IMG/VR virus record: IMGVR_UViG_3300042448_001056
Span: 1 to 21,999 of that record
DNA length: 21,999 nucleotides
Reading direction: 5' to 3' (one strand)
Origin: a virus
Part shown: positions 17,144-21,999 of the stretch, piece by piece
How positions within the stretch are numbered: position 1 is the first letter of the stretch
Layout: each line of letters starts with the position of its first letter
The notes under the pieces: model-generated
Databases searched by the model: none
Told to the model about the DNA's origin: nothing
What the model saw: the letters and a program-made list of their open reading frames with translations, nothing else
Program-made: the position numbers and the translations under genes

Positions 17144-19170
17144 CTCTTTCTCAATTGAATTAATGTTCCATCGCCTGTGCAAGTAACTAATTGACCAAGC
17201 CCACTTGCAAATCGAAAAGTAAAAGTACCAGCATTTGTGGTCTTTAAATATCCATAAACTCGAATAATACTCCCCCCTGCAAGTCTGCAATGTGCAGGAG
17301 ATGATACTGCGCCACTTTCAGAAATAAAAGTATCTAATATTGCTGTCCCTCCTGTTGTTCTTCCAACCAAAGCAATACTTGCTGTTGCTCCTGATGGGCA
17401 TGATACTGCAAATGTAGCACCTCCTGACCCTGCTGCAACTGATACATAAACTTCACCTACAATCCTATACACACTATTTGCTTCGACAGAACAAGTCATA
17501 CCTGTTATGTCAGACGGAGATGTTGATGATGTTGTAGGATTGCCTGTTGGTGTAATTTCCAACACTCCTAATATACCCAATAATTGAGCCTTAGTATATA
17601 CATATAAAGTATCAAAATAAGTCTTTAAAAAAGCCTTTACATTAGTCCATGTTATTTTCTTTAGTACACTACTTTCAACTGTGGCAACTAAATCTGTGTC
17701 ATTTGGAGTAGCAGCAGCAGAGCCATTTACTAAAGTTCCTACGTTATTAACTGTTATTGTATCTTGTTTGCCATTAAAAGTTGACCAGTCTGCGCTACTC
17801 AATGCACCTCTATTTGTAGCACTTGCTGTTGGTAAATTAAATGTATGTGTTGCTGTTGCTGAATTAATCGCAAAGTCAGTTCCGCTTGTGCCTACTGCAA
17901 AATTCTGAACCTGTGCTGTTAAACCATTTAATGCAGTTATGCCTGTCGAAAAAGTAGTTATTACTTGACAAAGGTTGTTATCTTCTGTATGTAAAGTTAC
18001 AGTTCTATTACCTGATGTATTTACATGTACTCTTACAGCTAGCCTATCAGTAGCTAATAATGTAGTTTGTGGTACAGGTATTGCTGTAGTATATAAATCT
18101 ACTTGAGTACCATTAGTAATAAATTCAGGATTAGTAGAACTTGATGCTATTAAAGTAAAAGTAACACCATCATATTTATAAAGTTCTATATAAAAAGATG
18201 GATTACCACTATTATTACTAACATTAAAATAAAGTTCACAATTCCAATTACCTGCTGGTATATTTAATTGATTAGGGTCTGCTACATCTGTTAAGAAAGA
18301 AGCAATGTAATTATTTGTATTAGTTAAAGTAAAGTTAGTACCAAGACCCAATATTGGCGTTCTATTTATTTCATAATAAGTAACGCCACTTATAGTTCCT
18401 TGATTTATGCTTCCGTTTAAGTAGTAATTTATCGAAGCACCACCACCGCCATTAGCAGGAAAGTTAGCCAATGAGCCATCACCTCTTACGTATTGAGATG
18501 TTAATCCTGCACCAGTTACCGCTATATCGCCACTTGAAGTAATAGGACTATTTGCAACCGAAAACGCACTTGGCATTGTTAACCCTACCGAAGTGACTGT
18601 TCCATTTGTAATTGCAGCCCAAATAGCTGCGCCCGTTGTTGCATCGGAGCAAACGTATACAGTACCATCGTCTAATATCCATCTGCTATCTTCAACAAAG
18701 CCCTTAGTATCATCATCATTTACAGTTGGAGTAATTGTAAAATTATGGCTAACTTCACGAATTGTAAAGCCATCTTGCTGCATTACATACTGTCTACCAG
18801 CTTCCCATTTTAATTCGTAATCTATTGAGCAAACTAATGCAACGCCTTTTTGCCCTCCTAATCCTGCATCTGTTGCCCCTTTGCGTATTCTTGCGTAATT
18901 GTCAAATTGTATTTGGTCTCCATCGCTAATTGAAATATCTTGACCGTCTGTTTCATTGTCCTCTGTAAGTACCTCATTAAACGTTGGCGTGTTTACTATC
19001 GGATTAGCAGGGTCTGTATTGTCTACTAAGCTGCCCGAAACGCTTTGAACACCTCCGCCTCCTTGACCGCCTTCGTGAACTTGAACAACAATAGGAGTTA
19101 AGTTAGTAACACCAACCGATATTGGTTGTGTTTCTTCAATTTCAACTATTATGTTTTGCGCTATTGGCAT
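17140..19170 (-). CDS. tail fibre / receptor-binding protein
   Basis: This 676-residue protein has a strand-rich N-terminal region (EIEETQPISVGVTNLTPIVV) and a Gly-rich hinge (HEGGQGGGGVQSVSGS). Then come fibre segments such as GTVTSVGLTMPSAFSVANSP and VRGDGSLANFP, and a middle beta domain around 250-400. A WSTFNGKQDTITVNN segment around 460-480 is typical of phage fibres. The C-terminal region of about 110 residues is rich in Gly, Thr and Ser and may be the receptor-binding head. No catalytic motif or peptidase triad is seen. It overlaps the preceding gene by 10 nt and is the longest gene here. The C-terminal part would decide host range. Confidence 0.82.
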   Translation of the reverse strand: MPIAQNIIVEIEETQPISVGVTNLTPIVVQVHEGGQGGGGVQSVSGSLVDNTDPANPIVNTPTFNEVLTEDNETDGQDISISDGDQIQFDNYARIRKGATDAGLGGQKGVALVCSIDYELKWEAGRQYVMQQDGFTIREVSHNFTITPTVNDDDTKGFVEDSRWILDDGTVYVCSDATTGAAIWAAITNGTVTSVGLTMPSAFSVANSPITSSGDIAVTGAGLTSQYVRGDGSLANFPANGGGGASINYYLNGSINQGTISGVTYYEINRTPILGLGTNFTLTNTNNYIASFLTDVADPNQLNIPAGNWNCELYFNVSNNSGNPSFYIELYKYDGVTFTLIASSSTNPEFITNGTQVDLYTTAIPVPQTTLLATDRLAVRVHVNTSGNRTVTLHTEDNNLCQVITTFSTGITALNGLTAQVQNFAVGTSGTDFAINSATATHTFNLPTASATNRGALSSADWSTFNGKQDTITVNNVGTLVNGSAAATPNDTDLVATVESSVLKKITWTNVKAFLKTYFDTLYVYTKAQLLGILGVLEITPTGNPTTSSTSPSDITGMTCSVEANSVYRIVGEVYVSVAAGSGGATFAVSCPSGATASIALVGRTTGGTAILDTFISESGAVSSPAHCRLAGGSIIRVYGYLKTTNAGTFTFRFASGLGQLVTCTGDGTLIQLRKR

Positions 19171-19484
19171 ACAGTCGGTTCAATTGTAAATGTTCCTTTA
19201 AGTACTGTTTCAATATTAGCTTGTGAAAGTTGTAAATCATACAAATATTTACCCGATTTACCTTGTGTGCTTTCACTTGAAATATTCATTATTAAATCCG
19301 CATCGTCAATTGTGAAACCCCCGTTATCTGTTGAAAATTGCGCAATTACTTCGCTTTGAAAGTCTTTTTTAACTTGCAATAAAGCTGTTTTACCCGCCAA
19401 TGGATAACTATTCGGGAAAGTAAATACAATAGTACCGCTATCACCCTCTTGAATTGTTATATTATAAGTACCTGCTTTTATCAT
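19161..19484 (-). CDS. small baseplate/fibre-associated protein with an Ig-like fold (BppU-N-like)
   Basis: This is a 107-residue protein: MIKAGTYNITIQEGDSGTIV, then FTFPNSYPLAGKTALLQVKK, then a repeat of strands ending KYLYDLQLSQANIETVLKGT and FTIEPTVCQ. The 'eGd...l.f......l.g.tal.qvk......f.....g......l.m......t..l..g.Y.Ydlql' pattern matches the Ig-like N-terminal domain of baseplate upper proteins. It probably links a fibre to the baseplate. It is coupled by ATGA to the previous gene and overlaps the fibre start by 10 nt. Confidence 0.72.
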   Translation of the reverse strand: MIKAGTYNITIQEGDSGTIVFTFPNSYPLAGKTALLQVKKDFQSEVIAQFSTDNGGFTIDDADLIMNISSESTQGKSGKYLYDLQLSQANIETVLKGTFTIEPTVCQ

Positions 19485-19993
19485 AAGTCTAAAATAATGT
19501 AATTTATATAAACATCAATAGTCCCGTTTCCCGCTGTTGGGTTCACACCATCTGATGTTGTTAAATAGACAGCTTTGTTTGATATATTAGCAGCAGTATC
19601 TACTGATAAAGAAGCACTATAATTTGTTTTATTAATAGTGAAATTTAAATCTATACTACTACCAATAGAATTACCATCCATCATTAAAAATGCAGATGTA
19701 GATGTAGCATAAGCTGGAGAAATAAATATTTTTCTGTATGTTATACTTATTATCTGAATAAACTTTCCGCTTCCAGGTGCTGACAATAATAAAATTTGAT
19801 TAGTTCCCATAGAACGTATAGCCGAACTTGTCAATGATATTTTTTCTGATAAAATTACATTTGCTGGCTGCGAATAAGTTTTTATTTCATCTAAAGTAAC
19901 CTTTGAAGTTAACCCCGATTGATTAATCGCAAACTCTTCTGTGCCGTCTAATATTCCTGCTGCTGGTAATTGTGATATTTTCTTTGAACTCAT
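19481..19993 (-). CDS. tail fibre-type structural protein (170 aa)
   Basis: The N-terminus MSSKKISQLPAAGILDGTEE and FAINQSGLTSKVTLDEIKTY is a segment found at the start of many Bacteroidota phage fibre proteins ('kiSqLp.a..l.gtEefai.qsg.tkkvtl.ei..y'). The rest is a Ser/Thr-rich beta domain (ISLTSSAIRSMGTNQILLLS, then TDVYINYIILDL-like strands at the end). It has no signal or enzymatic motif. It should be a short fibre or a fibre-baseplate adaptor. It is coupled by ATGA to both neighbours. Confidence 0.72.
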   Translation of the reverse strand: MSSKKISQLPAAGILDGTEEFAINQSGLTSKVTLDEIKTYSQPANVILSEKISLTSSAIRSMGTNQILLLSAPGSGKFIQIISITYRKIFISPAYATSTSAFLMMDGNSIGSSIDLNFTINKTNYSASLSVDTAANISNKAVYLTTSDGVNPTAGNGTIDVYINYIILDL

Positions 19994-20301
19994 AGTAATA
20001 TTTTTTCATCGTTTTCTTGTAAAATAAAATCCCCACTTTCTTGCAACAAATAAGCCTCGTTTTCAATTAATGGAGGTGCTGGCATTGTAGCAAAAATAAT
20101 ATTATTTTTTGTTATTAATAGCTGAATGCTTTGATTTTCTACCAATGAATCATCCCAATAAACTATTTGACCTGAAAATGGCACATCCAAAGGGCTTAAA
20201 TTATTATCATTTAATAACTTTATAAAGTAGTCTATTGACCCATAAGTGTTTAGGCATATATCGGTTAGGCTTTGCCCCTCTTGGCATTCAAACATTCTCA
20301 T
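19990..20301 (-). CDS. LysM-domain tail/baseplate protein
   Basis: This is a 103-residue protein. Residues 5-50 (CQEGQSLTDICLNTYGSIDY, then FIKLLNDNNLSPLDVPFSGQ) have the LysM form: 'v.eGqsl.Dialq.yGs...if.l...N.ls..d.l..Gq.l'. In phage tails LysM-type domains bind glycan or cap the tail tube, as tail protein X does. The C-terminal 50 residues end with a short repeat (YLLQESGDFILQENDEKILL). It lies after the wedge-like gene and before the fibre genes. The start is the ATG at 20301, coupled by ATGA. Confidence 0.78.
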   Translation of the reverse strand: MRMFECQEGQSLTDICLNTYGSIDYFIKLLNDNNLSPLDVPFSGQIVYWDDSLVENQSIQLLITKNNIIFATMPAPPLIENEAYLLQESGDFILQENDEKILL

Positions 20302-20600
20302 ATTGTTGCATTTGGATTGATTAATAATTCACCATTTGGTGTGCTACTTATTTGAGGATTATTTACTTTATACCCATCTGATTCAAGTTGCAAACGTATA
20401 TTCTTAGATAACTCTTGCTTTTCGCTTGTTGAGTTTCTGTAATTTCCAACGCCTACGCCATCTGTCGGATTTTCACCCCACCATCCCTGAAATGCTCTGA
20501 TAGTATCCTCTATGTGTTGCTGGTCGCTTTCTTGAAAAGTAAAATCGCCATTATAAACTGTTGGATTATCTGCTTCAATTTTTATGTCTTGATTAGCCAT
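20298..20600 (-). CDS. baseplate wedge-like protein (gp46/gp25 type)
   Basis: This is a 100-residue protein: MANQDIKIEADNPTVYNGDF, then TFQESDQQHIEDTIRAFQGW, then GENPTDGVGVGNYRNSTS and LSKNIRLQLESDGYKV. The order 'Gdf...esd.QhI..il.a.kGww.e.P..GvGv..y...s......l...Ir.qLe.DGy.v' is that of the gp46/gp25-like baseplate family in Bacteroidota phages. It follows the spike gene, as gp46 follows gp45 in phage Mu. It overlaps the spike gene by 8 nt. Confidence 0.78.
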   Translation of the reverse strand: MANQDIKIEADNPTVYNGDFTFQESDQQHIEDTIRAFQGWWGENPTDGVGVGNYRNSTSEKQELSKNIRLQLESDGYKVNNPQISSTPNGELLINPNATI

Positions 20601-21171
20601 GTGTTATGTTTATATTTTCAATATCGGATTGCTGTGTAATTGGTTGTATCGGATTAAATGAAGCATACAAAGGAGCGAATGGATATGTTCCACTTGGTGC
20701 TAATGGTATGGTCGTGGTCTTTAACGTGTTCAATAAATTATTAACTAAATTCTCTAAAGCATTTATTTTATCGGTTAATTCTTTGACTTTTACTAAGCCA
20801 TCATAAGACCCATCATTTAGCTGCATTTTACCATCATTCTCAATCGTAAATGAACTATCGCCCACTTGAATATAATACTTGTCTATGTCGCTCCAATTCA
20901 CTACAAAAGGGCTTTGATAAGTTGAACGCAAAATAAGTACATCGCTATCAACCTTAGGTAGGATTTGAAGCCCATCGCAAACACCAACTTGCAAAGATAC
21001 ATTAGGTATTTCAACTGATTCTTTTCCACTTTTACTAAGCACAACGCAAGTGCTCTTGTCTTCATCCACTGACTTAACTTTGCATACTAATAATTGTACT
21101 CGGTCTTGACCAAAGTTTCCTGACATTGTTTCAACTGCCGTTCTTATTGACCTATCACTACTGTATCTCAT
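20593..21171 (-). CDS. baseplate spike protein (gpV/gp45-like OB fold)
   Basis: This is a 192-residue protein. Residues about 20-110 form an OB-like barrel: DRVQLLVCKVKSVDEDKSTC, VSLQVGVCDGLQILPKVDSD, then VLILRSTYQSPFVVNWSDID. A strand segment (SSFTIENDGKMQLNDGSYDG) and a trimer-forming helix (VKELTDKINALENLVNNLLN) follow. The C-terminal part is Pro-rich (LAPSGTYPFAPLYASF). The protein would be the membrane-piercing tip below the hub. Its start overlaps the hub stop as ATGA (21171-21168). Confidence 0.8.
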   Translation of the reverse strand: MRYSSDRSIRTAVETMSGNFGQDRVQLLVCKVKSVDEDKSTCVVLSKSGKESVEIPNVSLQVGVCDGLQILPKVDSDVLILRSTYQSPFVVNWSDIDKYYIQVGDSSFTIENDGKMQLNDGSYDGLVKVKELTDKINALENLVNNLLNTLKTTTIPLAPSGTYPFAPLYASFNPIQPITQQSDIENINITHG

Positions 21172-21999
21172 AACTTATAATGTAATTCAATTTCTTGTCT
21201 ATGACCACCAACTCCTCCCGTATATTTAACCATCTTTACTCTATACTTCCCGTCCCTGTCTGGCATTACTTTGTCTTTTAAATTAACAATATCACCAACT
21301 CTAACTAAAGGTATCGCAAATGTAGTAAATGTGCCTTTAAAGCCTGTATAATAATATTTCTCTAATTCATCCTTGCCACGCTTAAATAACTCGTTTAAAT
21401 CGGTTATATTAACAAAATTAAGCGTTCTTCTTTCACCCTCTACGTTTTCAGGAAAATCTTTTCCCTCTTCTTTTTTCTTAAATACAAAAGTCCCTGTTTT
21501 GTCAGGGTAAACTAAAATTTCAATTTTATCGGATTTGGTTTTTGATTGTCCTTTTTTATTCGTTCCGCTTATTAATTCGTTATTAGCCACCACTACTGCA
21601 CTCAATTTTATATCGTCTTTTCTTTGAAATTCTAAGTTATCTGATATAATATTTTGCTGAAAAATAAATGTAGATTCTTTGGCTTCGCTTGGCACATAAA
21701 TACTGAATCCAATTCTTAACTCATTGCCTCTAAAATAGCTTTCTAAATGGTACTCCTTTTGCAATCTTGTAAGCAATTGAGCAACCGATTCATCTTGTAT
21801 GACAAAATCTCCAATTGTTGTATTAGCTAAAGAATTGACTGAGAAATCAGTCCCTTTTAATAGTTCTTTTAATAAATCTTCTACTGTTTTATCTTTAGAC
21901 CATACTTGAGGCTTACATGCTATTTGTTTAAGTAGCCACATATTATCCTCACATTCTATTTCTATTGGTTTTTTGCTGATAACTTTCGATATATATCCT
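21168..21999 (-). CDS. baseplate hub protein (gp27/late control D-like), 5' partial
   Basis: The frame is open to the window edge; 19 further codons precede the ATG at 21941-21939 and read GYISKVISKKPIEIECEDN. So the Met at 21941 is internal (the sequence runs ECEDNMWLLKQ) and the true start lies outside. The visible 276 residues show the 'iECEDnmWlLKq' segment and TVEDLLKELLKGTDFSVNSL. They also carry DESVAQLLTRLQKEYHLESY and a C-terminal beta domain (IPLVRVGDIVNLKDKVMPDR, then HRQEIELHYKL). These match hub proteins that seat the spike. Its stop is coupled to the spike gene. Confidence 0.8.
   Translation of the reverse strand, partial: GYISKVISKKPIEIECEDNMWLLKQIACKPQVWSKDKTVEDLLKELLKGTDFSVNSLANTTIGDFVIQDESVAQLLTRLQKEYHLESYFRGNELRIGFSIYVPSEAKESTFIFQQNIISDNLEFQRKDDIKLSAVVVANNELISGTNKKGQSKTKSDKIEILVYPDKTGTFVFKKKEEGKDFPENVEGERRTLNFVNITDLNELFKRGKDELEKYYYTGFKGTFTTFAIPLVRVGDIVNLKDKVMPDRDGKYRVKMVKYTGGVGGHRQEIELHYKL

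Noticed and set aside
16961-17290. Longer start at 17290 for the 60-aa protein
   Set aside because: The extension is Trp/Cys/His-rich nonsense on the fibre gene; the ATG at 17143 is coupled to the fibre stop.
17681-18820. Plus-strand open frames within the tail fibre gene
   Set aside because: Low-complexity complement of Thr/Gly/Ala codons, no ribosome entry or promoter.

Overview
The window looks like part of a tailed-phage genome (or prophage) of a Bacteroidota host, most likely of flavobacterial type. It is AT-rich. Every convincing gene lies on the minus strand, usually with overlaps of a few bases (many ATGA stop/start couplings). The clear promoters have the Bacteroidota form TTTG, 17-19 nt, TAnnTTTG. 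Identifications rest on motifs read by eye; no database search was run.

Layout in the direction of transcription, from high to low coordinates. (1) 21999-17140: tail and baseplate genes. These are a hub protein cut by the window edge, an OB-fold spike, a gp46/gp25-like wedge, a LysM-type protein, two short fibre or baseplate proteins and a 676-residue tail fibre. (2) 17143-14985: small proteins and the lysis block, with a two-helix holin candidate, an anchored coiled-coil protein, a GH19 endolysin and a membrane-anchored envelope protein. (3) 14952-13488: a metallophosphoesterase and a small protein, closed by a rho-independent terminator at 13434-13465. (4) 13431-13366: a short control region with a perfect DnaA box and an early promoter. 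(5) 13348-10369: early genes, including a HTH-like protein, an ERF single-strand annealing protein, a YqaJ-type exonuclease and a stand-alone DnaA domain IV protein. (6) 10372-8155: an accessory block. (7) 8124-2968: regulators, a nucleotide-modification-associated protein, a structured leader RNA, a replication initiator-like protein, a VirE-N/primase-helicase, NinG and a mini-SSB candidate. (8) 2929-1: small and large terminase, a tail-assembly-chaperone-like pair joined by a likely -1 frameshift, and two neck or tail-completion proteins, the last cut by the window edge.

The most unusual region is 8157-10372. A Mom-like DNA modification gene, an HNH gene and a small two-gene unit are separated by three GC-rich imperfect palindromes of one common design. 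Each unit begins and ends with matching inverted ends of about 15 bp. On the minus strand each gene stops immediately before, or within, the palindrome that follows it. That is the layout of integron gene cassettes with attC sites, although no integrase is visible in the window.

The second unusual feature is the leader RNA at 7019-7115. It has its own promoter, two hairpins whose loops can pair over six bases, and a G-run/U-tract end directly before a small ORF. Three genes shorter than about 60 codons were also found and are listed: a 34-aa membrane peptide, a 50-aa protein and a 54-aa basic protein.

The genes fit one programme: early recombination and replication (ERF, YqaJ, DnaA-like, primase-helicase, NinG), DNA protection (Mom-like and Nmad1-like), packaging (terminase), then tail and lysis. 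No stretch longer than 300 bases lacks a gene, and no tRNA, rRNA or CRISPR array was seen.
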